This document shows, piece after piece, positions 26,525 through 39,051 of a stretch of 64,000 bases of DNA. The DNA is from Lottia gigantea (lineage: Eukaryota > Mollusca > Gastropoda > Lottiidae), in the NCBI RefSeq assembly GCF_000327385.1, contig NW_008709463.1:1780341-1844340 (forward strand). The letters run 5' to 3'. The first letter of the stretch is position 1. Each line of letters starts with the position of its first letter. A model generated the notes under the pieces. The model saw only the letters and a list, made by a program, of their open reading frames with translations, searched no databases and was not told where the DNA came from. The position numbers were made by a program, and so were the translations under genes.

Positions 26525-26845
26525 TTCACATGTTTACCCTTCTTCTGATGAAGACACGTGTAAATTGTACACGTTTTGTACTTTATTAAAGAAGTGTGTT
26601 ATACCATAATATATTCCCTTGTGTTTTTTGTTATATGATTTCCATCTGATGACAACACGTGTAAATCGTGTTGAAATGTTTTGTACTTTGTAATTAAAGA
26701 AGTGTGTTATACCATAATATATTCCCTTGTGCTTTTTTATTATGTGATTTCCATCTGATGACAACACGTGTAAATCGTGTTGAAATGTTTTGTACTTTGT
26801 AATTAAAGAAGTGTGTTATACTGTAATATATTTTCTATGTTCTGT
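26525..26845. repeat. 108-bp tandem array made of half a foldback element
   Basis: ATACCATAATATATTCCC recurs at 26601 and 26709, and a diverged unit at 26817. Each unit also has CTGATGACAACACGTGTAAA and TGTACTTTGTAATTAAAG. It matches the right half of 4061-4242. A minus ORF here is a by-product. Confidence 0.85.
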
Positions 26846-27342
26846 TATATGAAGAAAGGCAATTGAAATGGAATGGGGAATTTCGTCTTCAGAATAAGAG
26901 CAGCTGAGGCTGTCCATTGGGTTGTTCACATTACATCTTTAGAATTGGAATAGTTCTCTACCTTCTAATCTTCGTTTCTTGGTCAAAACAAATGGATTGG
27001 AATAAAAGGGGAATTTCACACAGGAAGCAGCATTTGGCCTTGAAAATGAGAGCGGCAATAGCTAAGACTGTCCATTGGACATAGCACTCAGAATAAGCCC
27101 TTTTTACAAAAAATTTCAGGGGTAAAGTTCTCTGAAGTTTGGAACTTTCACATTTTTCAGAAAAAATAATCATTTTCAAAATTTATCAAATTCAAGTATA
27201 AGAATATTATGGGTTTATCAAAAAATATTATTAAAACTAAGGGATGTGATCACTTTAATTATAATTTTAACTTCCTTTTTGTTATTTATCATTGATCGTT
27301 AACCTTTTAATAAATGTAATAAGTTTTAATATTTTGATCAAT
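26846..27342. other. XRCC1 3' flank
   Basis: No clear AATAAA on the minus strand within 150 bp of the XRCC1 stop; nothing else seen. Confidence 0.3.
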
Positions 27343-30300
27343 TTAATTAGGAACCACAACATGTGGTTGATGTGGTACACATTTTGACTTCTCGTGACAA
27401 AGATGAATCCATTTTGGTTTGACAAAGATCAGTTTTTCATTCTCTGATAACGCCTAAATAATGAAAAAAATAAAGAATTATGAATTCATGTCTTAAAGGC
27501 ATTCTCCCTCTTATAAAACATATAAACTTCTAATTTTCTCTCATAACCCCTAAATAACGAAAAATAAAAAAATTCATGAATTAAGAATTTGTACTTTAAA
27601 GGTATTCTCCCTCATAGATGAATCATAATATTTAATTTTTGAAACAATTAATTACATTACATTAATTACATATGAAACAATGTAAGTCCACTGATGACAA
27701 AAACCCCCAAAAACTGCCCCTTTAAAATTAGAGAAGACAACACTCACATCATCAAAGTTGTCGTCCCATTTAGAATTTGTTAATATATAAGTAACATGTT
27801 CATTCATATACTCAGAGAGCTCCCTGAAACAGAAAAAAAATTTGATTTCTTGAAAAACATTTTACTCTTGTATGATCCTATTTTAATCTGGCTTTTTTGC
27901 TTGACAAAACAGAATAGGCCTTAAGACTGGCAGCTATGTGATGGAACCACAGGCGTTCAATCGCAAGCCATAGGAATGCAGACCATAGAAGTTTGTGATA
28001 TTATCAAGTTATAATTTCCTGATTGTAGATATAGAGTAGGAGATGCTGATTCTCCTGATGAAAGTTCTGAAGAAGAAGAGGAGAGAAAAACACTGCCTCT
28101 TCATGGGACTGATAAGCAGACATGTATCTAACAAACTAACCTACTTTAGCATCTTTGCACTGATAAAATTTTAAATCCCACGATTCAACCCAATTTCTAC
28201 TCACCCGTTATAAGCTGTAATATATCTGGTCATCAGACGACGTTCTGTCTCACTGAAATCACCATACAGAAAAAATACTTTATCCGTGAAAAAATCTGGT
28301 AACTCTGGCAACCCTGAATCAGAACTATCATATTCTGTATCATTGGTTTTCATTGGCTCTTCTGTTTTAATGGTTTTTGTAACAGGCTGTTTGATTGGTG
28401 AATCTTCATCAGTAGAACCACCATATTCATCATCTTCTTGTTTCACTGCTGCAGTTTTCTTCTCCCCTTCTACTTTCGCTTTGTTTTGTTCAATTTTTGC
28501 TCTGGCTCTGCAAATTAATTGTTTTGCAATCAAAATTAAGATATAATATTATGTTTCTACATTTGTATTTGTATCCTTAAATCTTATATAATTGTAACTG
28601 AGTATGTAGGAATTCTTCAGAATGACAAGGACACTGGTTTATTTTTTCTAATATATCTAGGATATCCTAGAATCAATGTTAGAAGATAAGAACCTAGAAC
28701 ATCCTAGAATCAATGTGAGAAGATAAGAACCTAGGATATCCTAGAATCAATGTTAGAAGATAAGAACCTAGAACATCCTAGAATCAATGTTAGAAGATAA
28801 GAACCTAGGATATCCTAGAATCAATGTTAGAAGATAAGAACCTAGGACATCCTAGAATCAATGTTAGAAGATAAGAACCTAGGACATCCTAGAATCGATG
28901 TTAGAAGATAAGAACCTAGGACATCCTAGAATCAATGTTAGAAGATAAGAACCTAGGATATCCTAGAATCAGTGTTAGAAGATAAGAACCTAGGAAAATT
29001 TAAAAGTTACCTTTCTATTTCATCGTCTGTATCATCGTTAGAATCTGTATCACCTCCATATTTACCTACAATTAATATACAATTACATTTTAAACTACAA
29101 TTTATTAAGCCACGTTTTAGGAAAAATTTACCAGGTTTTGGCACAGGAAATTTTGCAACTACGTGAAGGGAGGGTGGGGACCAAGCTGCAGGACAAAGTT
29201 GTGGGAATGTCTCTATTCATGTACACCATTTGAGTTGTCAGTCAGGAGTCTATGAATCATGCAATCCCACTAAACTAAGCGTTTTATGATCTGGCGATTA
29301 CAAAGGCCCTAAATATCATTAGCGCCATTTGCATTAGGGACATAATAAAGGGTTAAGCATTTCTATAATAACAGGAACTACAGATATCTGACTGAAAATT
29401 GGAATGATGCCTAATACAGATAACAAATTAAGGAAGCATTTACTTCAACTTTAATTGAGTTTTACAATAGTGGATTCAGGTGTTTCGAAAAGAGTAAACA
29501 TTGCCTTTCATAGGAGAAAATTTGTCATATATCCTATATGTGGAAGATATGTAAATTCACATCTAAAAAAATATTATACATAGCTTACTTTCATATTGAG
29601 CTTTAGACAGGGTCTTTTTACCTGAATCTGATGATGATATCAAAATAAAAACTACTAATTAACTAAATAAGATTTTAAGCAACTAGCTTTATCAATCTTG
29701 AATAGTTTAAGAAAGCTGTCTACTATTTTTGGCTGTTTTATGTACTTATGTTCATCATAATTTTTTCTAAAATGTTTTAATTTTCAAAATTCTTTCAAAA
29801 CAACATTCATTTGCAACTCAACGTTTCGACTCTAGATTTAATTTTATAAATAAATAAATTTTGTTGGATAGTTAGTCTTATCGTACACCTCTAAGTTTTC
29901 CATAATAAGGTCAAAGAAAATCAAGAAAAGTGATGTACCTGAAGAGGCAGTGTTTTTTTTGACTAGTGTTTTTCTCTCCTCTTCTTCTTCTTCAGAACTT
30001 TCATCAGGTGAATCAGCATTTCCTACTCTATATCTATAATCAGGAAATTATAACTTGATAATATCACAAACTTCATTTTGGGGAAGGGTTGTAGCTCAGT
30101 TGGTTTGAGCAGTGGAATCTTTACATGATGTCATTTGCATGATTATATTAAACAAATAGTTGTGAAATCTAAACCTGGTCAGTGTGTGAAAGTCATTCAG
30201 ATTTCGAGTTGTATATCAATATCAATAATTAAATGAAACGGCAAAGTAAATACATTTCCTGATGTTTAAATAGAATCGCAAAAACCTCCTTAAATATTTA

Positions 30301-33300
30301 AATATTATCAACTAAGCTAATGGTCTAAAAATATTTAAATGAAAGCAAAGCAAATGGCTCTCACAATCCTTACATGAAGTAAGCAAAGGCTTCATTAATA
30401 ATAGTTTATATACACCTACTTTCTCCAATTAAGTAATTTTTTCTGTTTATAACAATCTGTTATCCAGTTTTTATCCACAATTTTACCTTTTCCTTTAACT
30501 TGATTGTATTTAGGTGTATTGGTGAACGCACATCTGTAATATAAATATTCAAATTTTACTTAATACTTCTAGTGCACCAAATTTCATGGATTTTTTTCAC
30601 CATAGGGCATATTTTATATATTAAATTTGTGGATTCCTTATTTTTTTAAAGTTCATAATAAATCAAATTTGTATTAAAATTTTGATTATTTTTCCCAATT
30701 TTGATACATTTATAAGAAAAATATAATACACAACTCTCTTATTGTTTGGAAATGGATTTCATAGTTTCAATTCTTATTCTCATTCTAGTAATATTGGCCA
30801 AAGATCTTTGCGAACCTACGTTGTTATCCTTAAGAAATCATGGTCAAGAAGTTTGGCCAAGAATCAGCTGGTAGAAAGGAGCGTTTGTGAACCCAAATTG
30901 TTATCCTTGTATAGTTGTTGTCTTTTTTTCTTTCTACTTACATCAAATGAGTACATTTTCTACCCCAATCAGGTTTATATGTGGCTCCCATTTCTAACGC
31001 CTTGTCTCTGATTTCTCCCCGGTAGGGATTCTGATAGCCACTCATAACAAATACCACCTTCTCCATCAGTCGACTAAATTCTTTACTCAGCGAGGCTTTA
31101 GCTGGTTCAGCTATAACAAAATAAATCATTTTCACCTGACGCTGACAAATGTTGAAATGTTGCATAAAATAAGACTCAGGAGAAGTGTACTCTAAAATTA
31201 TGTTCAGTTATTTAAAATAGGAGGTGGAGGGAGGGGGGGGGTGGTGGGGGGCATGGCCCACCAAAATCCTCACCCCCACTTTCCAATTTATAATCATCTT
31301 ACATGGGGGAAAGAAGGGCCTGTGAGGTCTATAACTTTTACTTACATTTAACCCTTTTAAGGGGTGGAACTTTACTGTCGGTACTTTTATTAGAATAAGT
31401 ACTTGTGGTGGAACTTAAACTCGTTGATTGTTTACGTAATGGTGGTTTACTTTCAGTCTTCCCTTCATCATCACTTGCACTATGTTTACGTTTAGGCTGA
31501 AATAAATACATCATTGATATCAAATTAATCTAGCAACCATATTTAAACACATCCAGGTCAAGTTAATTAAAATATCTCCCCACAATCTTTCAATTTAACA
31601 CCTAAATTAATCACTGTAGTGGTGGCTTTTGGTTTGGGAGAAGATTGTGATGATGATGATGATGTTTTTGATGAGGAAAGTAAAGGGGCTGATGAGATAT
31701 CCTCCCACAACCTTCGCCTTACCCCTCCACCTCTCCCAAAAAAAAATACATGAATTACTTACTGTTGTAGAGGCTTTTGGTTTGGAAGTAGATTGTGATG
31801 ATGATGGTTTAGATGATGAAGCTGGTGTTTTTGGTGGAGCCGGTGATGGTGCTGCAGGTTTTCTTTCCAAACTAGATGGTGATTTGGTATCTTCTACAAG
31901 TTTGGAGGCTGCCCTGATTGCTGCTGGACCTAGTAAAATACATATTAAAGTAAGATTACAATTGCCTTTGTTTTTTTCTGATATATTTTGTCACCATTGT
32001 GATCCAACAAGTCTTCCACAACAGTACCGTTCTGTTCTGTTGGTTATTTTTAACCAATCAATGGGTGTCAAAGGTTCAGAACAGTAGATTTTTTCCATTT
32101 CTATTTCATGACATTATGTTTAGAATAATTAACGTTTCTGTTATTTTCAGGGCATGTCTTTTAAAGTCTGAAAGGACAAAACGGCGCCAAGTAAATTGTG
32201 CCTACTATATACGATATCAGTACCTTTAAGTGGTGTACTTGTATCTGTTTTAGAACGATCAGCGAATATTGAACCTGCTCTGATATCATCATCTTCAGAT
32301 GGTCTTATAGTGAAGGCACCCAACTTCTTGACTGTCTTCTACAATGAGATATTATTTATGAAGAATTTTGTAATTATGAAGGATTTCATTAACAGGTGTC
32401 TAGAAGAGGACACTTTCTCATTTATCAAATATGTCAGGAATTCTTAGATCTTCTGTACAAGTAATATATGTAAAGAAGACAGGTTGCACAAGTTTCCTTG
32501 TTAGGTGATCTTTCAAATGGAAGCAGAGTGAAGTACCAACACTATAAATACATCTCTTATAAATGTATATCTGCTATGAAAAGGAATATCAGATATAAAA
32601 CTTATGGTAACTTACTGCTGGTTCTTCAGTTCCATCTGAGGGGGAATGAAATCTTATAAATGAAATACCATAAGGTGTATTCTAAAAATAGATCATAAAA
32701 ATCATATCTTTAGTTGGCTAAATGATAATCAATATCATAATATATAGACATTTAATAATCAAAAACTGTAGATAAACCTAAATATCATTTCAGCTATCTT
32801 ATCACTTTTAGAATTTAAATCTGAGATCAGGTTCTACTGCAATTACCAAAGACGTACCTTGAAAGTTTGTCATTATCTTTAAAGCTAACCCACAGATTTC
32901 AAGTTGTTTTAAGGCTAAAAAACTGTGCACTATACATTCAAATATACAGTCATACAATCAGACTTACTTTATTAAAAGGCTGCGTACAGACAATCTTCAC
33001 CCTATCCCAGTTCTGTCCTGAAACAGCCTTGGAGAGTTTTTCAGGACCAAACATTCTAACAGCATTTCTGTTAGTACCATTCCTACTCTCTATTGGCGTC
33101 ATAAATGTTGAGGCTACTAGAATTACCTGAAATATATTTTTAGCTTTGAATTCAGTTCTTTACATACTGAGACATAAAACTCTATTCATTTCATTTAATT
33201 ACACATAACATGTGTAGAAATTTATCCATCAGTAGAATTTTTCCAACAATTTAGGAACTTACTCAAGCTAAGAATTCAAATACTTTTTAGTTTAAGCAAA

Positions 33301-34335
33301 TCTCTCCGATAGCACACATAAAAGTTTCAATGATGGAAAATGCTACTGTGCAATACCCTTATTTATAACATAGGGGAAATAACTCCTTTTTAACAACCTG
33401 ATAAAATTGATCAACCCTTCTTTCAGTCCTGAATTAGAAAACTTCTTTACAATCCCTTTAACCTTCATTTCTAAACCATGCCAGTATCTTGAAAATAAGG
33501 ATAAGTTTCAATCCCTTTACCTGATAATCTTGATCTGAAACTGCTGTAGATTTCCCCACCAATATTTCTATAAACCCTGAACCTTCATTACCAATATCTA
33601 TACATTGTATCTGAGATGACTTCTCAAACTAAAATATCAATGAATTTATCATTATCAACTTCTTAAAACTACATAAAATCATTATCAAGTTTTTATCCTC
33701 ACTTAAAATGTTAGCTGTCATTGTCAGTTTGCTAAATGTACCAGTATCATAAGATTTGAATAAATAAGTATATCAATATTGCAGTCCCCCAAATCAGGTA
33801 AAAATAATTATGGCAAAACCATGCCAACAAGCTTTGACCAAACACCACCTAGCTACTTGTGAAAAAGCTATATAAAATTTTTGTTTTGTTTTATTTAAGC
33901 TCCCCCACCAACCTGTATGACAGCTGAAACTGATTTTTCACCAGAACTGGCACTTCTCCATTTATGAGCTCCATCAGGTTTTAGCAGATTTAAAGCAGGA
34001 TTGTTCTGAAATAAAATGTTTTCTATGAATTACCTTCTGAGAATTTCTATAAGTATTGGTACTAAAAGTCAAAATTTGCCAAAGTTGTTCAATGAAATCA
34101 AATATTATTTTGATACCATTTGACTTTTGTAAAGGACCAATTTGACCTCTTTGAGAATCAATTTTGACCTAATTTGAGGCCATTTTGATTAGATGACAAG
34201 CCTGCCAAGTTGACTATAAAAACCCTTGTAGATTATCAAGAACTAGAACTAGAAGATGGTCTTCAATCTTCAATAGAATCTTACTTTGTCCTCACTGCTA
34301 CACGACACAATGTGTTGAAGCTTTATTTCAGGCAT
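27343..34335 (-). CDS. XRCC1: XRCC1, DNA single-strand-break repair scaffold (complete, 16 exons)
   Basis: Nuclear scaffold of base-excision and single-strand-break repair; in the family the N-terminal domain binds DNA polymerase beta, BRCT1 binds poly(ADP-ribose)/PARP1 and BRCT2 binds DNA ligase III. Coding exons in transcript order: 34335-34285, 34005-33913, 33628-33521, 33126-32968, 32681-32616, 32338-32224, 31929-31763, 31496-31346, 31110-30942, 30533-30420, 30033-29939, 29627-29589, 29065-29011, 28507-28205, 27823-27748, 27453-27343. All junctions are GT-AG and phases agree; the sum is 1872 nt, 623 aa plus stop (human 633 aa). The start MPEIKL matches the family start. N-terminal domain is about residues 1-155 (RMFGPEKL, ISFIRFHSP), basic NLS-like PKRKH about 254 and PLKRVK about 297, BRCT1 about 308-395, an acidic Ser/Glu linker like the CK2 region, and BRCT2 about 527-620 (LPELPDF, FFLYGDF). 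Exon and intron joins are inferred without transcripts. Confidence 0.96.
27988..28103 (+). repeat. Inverted duplicate of XRCC1 exon 11 plus its 3' intron flank
   Basis: This plus-strand stretch is nearly the same as the reverse complement of 30074-29940, which holds XRCC1 exon 11 and about 40 bp of the upstream intron with its acceptor. By eye it differs by three substitutions, loss of one GAA triplet and a 16-bp deletion bounded by CACT repeats. It lies in intron 14 of the same gene in the opposite orientation, so it cannot be spliced in as coding sequence. It is a recent segmental copy, not an exon. Confidence 0.9.
28640..28996. repeat. 37-bp minisatellite in XRCC1 intron 13
   Basis: About nine units of 37 bp containing CCTAGAATCAATGTTAG and ending AAGATAAGAACCTAGGA alternate between GGATATCC and GGACATCC variants. 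The array ends 15 bp before exon 13 at 29011. The same unit occurs inside the MITE at 62.9-63.1 kb and its fragment at 61.19-61.26 kb. Confidence 0.9.
30085..30200 (+). mobile_element. tRNA-like SINE fragment in XRCC1 intron 10
   Basis: GGTTGTAGCTCAGTTGGTTT resembles a tRNA 5' half with box A; a degraded box B (AAATCTAAACCTGG) follows. It lies just upstream, in gene sense, of exon 11. Confidence 0.5.
30795..30925 (+). mobile_element. SINE-like fragment in XRCC1 intron 9
   Basis: AAGTTTGGCCAAGAATCAGC, TGGTAGAAAGGAG and TTGTTATCCTTGTA match the 24.71-kb element. It ends next to exon 9 at 30942. Confidence 0.6.
31622..31690 (+). repeat. Decayed direct duplicate of the end of XRCC1 exon 7
   Basis: The stretch resembles 31769-31835, the 3' part of exon 7, in the same orientation: both carry GGCTTTTGGTTTGG followed by a GATGATGAT run. 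Read on the minus strand the copy gives an SSS-QSSPKPKATTT-like peptide, parallel to SSSQSTSKPKASTT of the true exon. The only nearby acceptor would enter it in the wrong frame and its donor is weak, so it is taken as an intronic remnant rather than an alternative exon. Confidence 0.55.
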
Positions 34336-34781
34336 CTCTACGGGACATGTGTAATGATTAGAAATTCTGAATCGATTGAATTATCAATCGTTTTCGTAAG
34401 TTACTAAGAATATATCTATTCTTGTTTATTTTTCTGTTGAAAGTCGCGGAAAAACTTGTAAACAACTTAACTTCCGGTTGCGGTTCAATAAATTGCTATA
34501 ATGCCAGATTATGCAAAGTGAAGTTTAAATGTTTTAAAATATTATTGGTTTATATTTGATTTTCAAAATATGAACAAAACAATGTTTAATATAATGAAAA
34601 TTTATTTAGAATTATTTAAGACTCATTATTTTATTTTTTCAGTAACCAACTTCTTACCGAAATCTGGCAACAGAGTGAAGACTAAATTTGCCCTAATTTT
34701 GGAAGAGTTCCACTTCCGGTTGAACGTGTTGTAAATTAGAAATTGTTCTTTTTCTCGATATTGCCTTTTTTAAAAGTAAAA
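34336..34781. promoter_or_regulatory. Shared divergent promoter XRCC1 / SRP14
   Basis: 446 bp separate the XRCC1 start codon (minus) from the SRP14 start codon (plus). Two identical ACTTCCGG motifs, the core of ETS/GABP sites, lie at 34470-34477 and 34712-34719. No clear TATA box is seen. Head-to-head housekeeping genes with ETS sites commonly share a bidirectional promoter; that this one does is inference. Confidence 0.6.
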
Positions 34782-36272
34782 ATGTTGCTAGAAAATGATT
34801 CGGTAAGTCCTAGACTTGCGTTTTCACCAATGCCTTATGTATAACTCAGAACAGAAGACAGTTTTTTTTCTCTAATCTGGCGTAGGCTCGAATGGATTTG
34901 CTTATCCATAAATAATAATGGCCATATGGCATAGTCAATTAGTGACTATAGTACTTGTTCTTAAGCCTGTTTAGCCATAGAATTAACCCAATATCAACTG
35001 CTTCTTATTTTAGTTTAGACATCATTGAACTACATAGCACAAAGCAGCACTGGAAATATAGAGGCATATTGTGTGTATTTTACAATGTTTATCAATTTTA
35101 CAGTTTTTATCTGAGCTTACAAGAATGTTCCAGAGGACGAAGAACACAGGTTCAGTTAGCATAACCATGAAAAGATGTGAGTAAATCTGTACTTTAAAAG
35201 TGAGAAACCATAGTCTTGAAAGTTGATACTCTATGTAGTATGAAAACTGGCTTAACCAATACATGCCTGTAAACTATGCAAAATCTTTTCTGTACATCAT
35301 TTCACTGTCCATCCTGTGTCCACAACATTAGCTTTGAGACACCATAGATATATGCACTTTCTCTAACTGGAAAATCTGTTTGGATTTCAAACTATGAAGG
35401 AAGTTCAAACTGTTAATTTTCTAGCTAAGTTTTCCACACTATACAGTTTTGGCCTCATTAGGGCCTACTGATTTTATTTAATATTAATTTATTTGTATCT
35501 TCTAGGGGATGGTCATAATAAACCTAAACCAAGGACAGGCAATGCTCCTGAACCAACAGAATATAAATGTTTATTTAGAGCATCTGCCAGAAATAAGAAA
35601 ATTAGCACAGTGGTAATTAGTGCTTTCAGTTTCCAAAAAAATATCATAGAAAAATATTCACTTGTAAAATTCTAATGACAAATACATTTATGCCTGTCTG
35701 GAGTATTTACAACATAAGAGCATTCATTTGTGGTTTGAGGTAGAATAAATAATGGAAAGTATACAAGTCAGACCTATGTGTTTGTTTACGCTTAAATCAA
35801 CCCAAAATATATTTGTGATCAAGTTGCAAATCAAAGATATAATTTTTATAGACCAAATATTCAACAATTATAATTTCTATTTTATTTTATATTTTTTTAG
35901 GTCAGTCAAAAAGATGTGACCAAATTTCAGATGGTAAGTATAACGATAGTCTTTTATGTTAAATCAAGGGTCTGTAAGGAAACTGTTGGCTTAGACTTGA
36001 AGTTATGACACAATGTTTCAGTTGTCAGGAGACATGAAAATAGCAATGCTTGGTAGAATAAGCAGAGATGAAAAATGAGAAGAACTGGATAGTTGCATAA
36101 GTTTAAGTTTTACATTCTTGCAAAGACAGTGTTATGATGAGAATGAACATATGAATAAGACTCCTTTCGTTTGTTTCAGGCCTATGCTACGTTATTAAAA
36201 GGAAATTTGATTGGTTTAAAGAGAGGAGAAAAGAAAGATGCGAAGGCAACAAAGAAAGCGAAAGCAACATAG
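34782..36272 (+). CDS. SRP14: SRP14, signal recognition particle 14 kDa subunit (complete, 5 exons)
   Basis: Pairs with SRP9 on the Alu domain of SRP RNA and gives elongation arrest while SRP carries ribosomes to the ER. Exons: 34782-34802, 35104-35176, 35506-35612, 35901-35933, 36180-36272; GT-AG junctions with consistent phase, 327 nt, 108 aa. The N-terminus MLLENDS-FLSELTRMF matches the family start; the GSVSITMKR strand, a WDGHNKPKPR loop (Tyr in vertebrates, Trp here), EYKCLFRA, KKISTVV and KFQMAYATLLK follow in family order. The C-terminus is a short Lys/Ala-rich tail without the long alanine tail of primate SRP14. A possible poly(A) signal AATAAA is at 36717-36722. Divergent to XRCC1. 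Confidence 0.95.
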
Positions 36273-39050
36273 TCAAACTTTTAAAATTTCATTTCATATT
36301 TCTTGATGTACATAATTAATATATTGATGTAAAAAACACTCTTTAGAATCTGTACCAGTTGGATTTAAGAGTATATCTCTGGTTTCACTCAAAATCATAA
36401 AGCCTGCTCTAATCTTTGTGTATATTTGTAAGGCTAATATTTTATGTTGAATAAGCTAAACAAGATAATCTAAACCAACCCATTACTCAACATCTCCCAA
36501 GAAACCACATGCTACATTTTTATTTAAGGGGGTGTTCAAACTATCTATTTGGAAAGTTTCCATTTAATGTACATCCTAAGGTTGGCAAGCACCATTAGGG
36601 TTAAAAAATGCGCACTATACACGCAAATATACGGCTAGCGAAGATTAACGTAAATAATGTATATTATGTTGTGAAATATGGAAAATGATCCATAATGAAT
36701 GAATGTACTTGAATGAATAAAAAGTTAATTTTTTGATAACTTCCCAAAGTCGTCCCTTTGATCAAAATTAAAGATTAATAAAGGTTTCGCATTGGATCTT
36801 AACAAAAACCTATGCAAGGTTTTGTTAAACGTTTGTAAAAGTGTTCCTGCATATCAATTCAAGGCAATGTTCACAAAGCATGTGAAGGTCTAGACATAAC
36901 TTTACTACCTTTGCTTTGGATATCGCCACTTCTGGACTTAATAAGGCCACTGCAAAGGTTCTTGTCGATGACGATCTGGCAGGATGAAGCCCCTTGCTTG
37001 TCGTCGACTTAAACAGATTGAAAGATTCAAGCCTGAGTATTAATCTACCGCGTTTAGCAAGGTCCCTGTGCTTTGTCTTACTCCGTCATATTTCACTTCA
37101 AGATTAAAATCCGACAACCTCATCTGAACTAGGAAAAATTAGTTTACAGGCCGAGTAGGAACAACAAAATTTTAGGGCCAGCCTCTGGAACTGAGGTATC
37201 AGTTGAAATAATTGTTTCCTTCGCCAACTGTCCGAACCATTCAATATAACGACGTTTCTTTGTGGTCCAATATATAGATATATAAAATACATGTATCATT
37301 TGCGTGGAACGTGGTGGCAAAATATGACGCTTCCTGGACACCCATCCCATCAGTTGTCTAATAGCTTGATTTATCGAACCGGATTTCCATTATAAGCAAT
37401 AGAGGTAGTCGAAATTAAGTGTATGTCAAGAAGAACATATGCACTGTAATACATATATGCATAGGTGGATCGTTTGATATTTCAAGATTAAGAAGTTGTT
37501 TTTATGAACCGTTTGATGCAGATTTGTAGATTGTATAGATGCTTTATAATTTTTAAATTTGAATGTTGTAAATGTCCCTTATAGCCCTCTGCACGGAGTT
37601 GTCAGCCATAATTAACTAACCGAGAGCATAGCGAATCTATAAATCATTTGACGCAGAGGACTGGTGCGAGAAGGGCAACTGAATTTTAAATTGGGGCTCA
37701 CAGCATCAGACCATGCCCCCCTCGAGGTAGTTCTACAAGACCCGTCGCGGATGGCCCATCGTCCGTTGCAGAAGGTCCGTCGCCCCTCCGTTGGAACGCC
37801 ACTGGCCTGGAGCAGAGAAATAGGAGGTCAAACTCATTTTCTTTTCAAAGTAACATTTAATGAACACATCTCGAATATCCCTTTATGTCGCTATATTAAT
37901 ATCCCCGCCTGAGGCTTTTCCACTTCTCGTTTTACAAGTACATAAGTAGACCTATTATAGTTTTAAAATTTCATATTTGCTGACACTTTGCTTATAATTA
38001 ATTGTAATTTGTAGCAAAAGTGCAACGGACACAACAGGATGGAAACTGGCGGCCAATCAAATGTATGGAAACGAATATGAGCTTGCTAGATCAAACAATG
38101 TAGAAGTCGCATGAACAGCCACATGGGCCTGCCCAGTAGCCTGACCTGATTGTTCGCACTGATTTCTAATTGCTAACGGAGTCATCTTTATCTGAAGACA
38201 AAGAAGATGCTGGTGACGTTACTGAGGATTTTTCAGGAGATCTAGTATGCTCCGTGGTGGTTGAGAATCCAATTGGTCTGTGTTCCACTGTTCCCAGTAT
38301 CTGAAATATGGGACCGGTTGAGGCTTTAAAACCAACAAAACAAAGTAATGTATATACAATAAAACAAGTGGCTCAAGTAGATGAGTGAGGTCTTGTGGAC
38401 TAAAGTTCGTTGGGGCCCTCACCCGAGATTTTTTCTTTAAACAAATGCGTTCCTGCTTTTTTTCTTTCTGAGGGTGGGGACTCCTTAGGGGTGGGGCCTT
38501 TGGGGCTCCTTTCCCGAAATTTTAAACAAATGCTCTTCAGTTGTTTTTTTTTCCTGTTCAACCAGTCCCTAGGTAGTTGAGCCACTAATTAAATCAATTT
38601 TCTGGATCACGATTCATGAAATCCGGTAATGACAATCTCTAAATACTTTCATAATTTGGTAGACCATCATTAGTCTATACTGATTAGGTAAAAAAGGGAA
38701 ACAATAAAGCGATGATAAGAAAAAATCGATAAAAGTCAATCAAACTCGTGTAATGAATACTATCTTGAAGACACTGCCGAGTTTAATGATGCTACCTAAC
38801 GATGATCATCGTATTTGTCTGTTAATATGTCGTTTTTATCGATATAGGCGGTGATTGTAGTGAAATTGTCAATTTGCTATCGTCAAAAGTGACTTGGACA
38901 TTTATATATTTTCACTATTGGAAAAACAAAAGTGAGTTAATGATTTTGTAATTTTTTTTAAATCATTTAAAAAAATTAGTGTTTAGTTGTTCTTGTCTAT
39001 TTATTTTGCGTTTTTTTAAATTTTTTATGTTTGATAATTAAATAGGACTA
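36273..39050. other. Intergenic DNA with a G+C-richer patch
   Basis: The SRP14 3' UTR comes first. 36900-37400 and 37560-37860 are richer in G+C than their surroundings and carry short ORFs (37664-37912 plus; 37104-37350 minus) that match no family known to me; they may be remnants of an old element or lost exons. 38219-38585 minus ORFs are also unrecognised. Confidence 0.4.
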
Positions 39051-39051
39051 G

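Noticed and set aside
31607-31763. Alternative XRCC1 exon in intron 7
   Set aside because: The only acceptor enters in the wrong frame and the donor is weak.
37664-37912. 82-codon ORF as a gene
   Set aside because: No homology recognised, no splice signals, no clear flanking signals.
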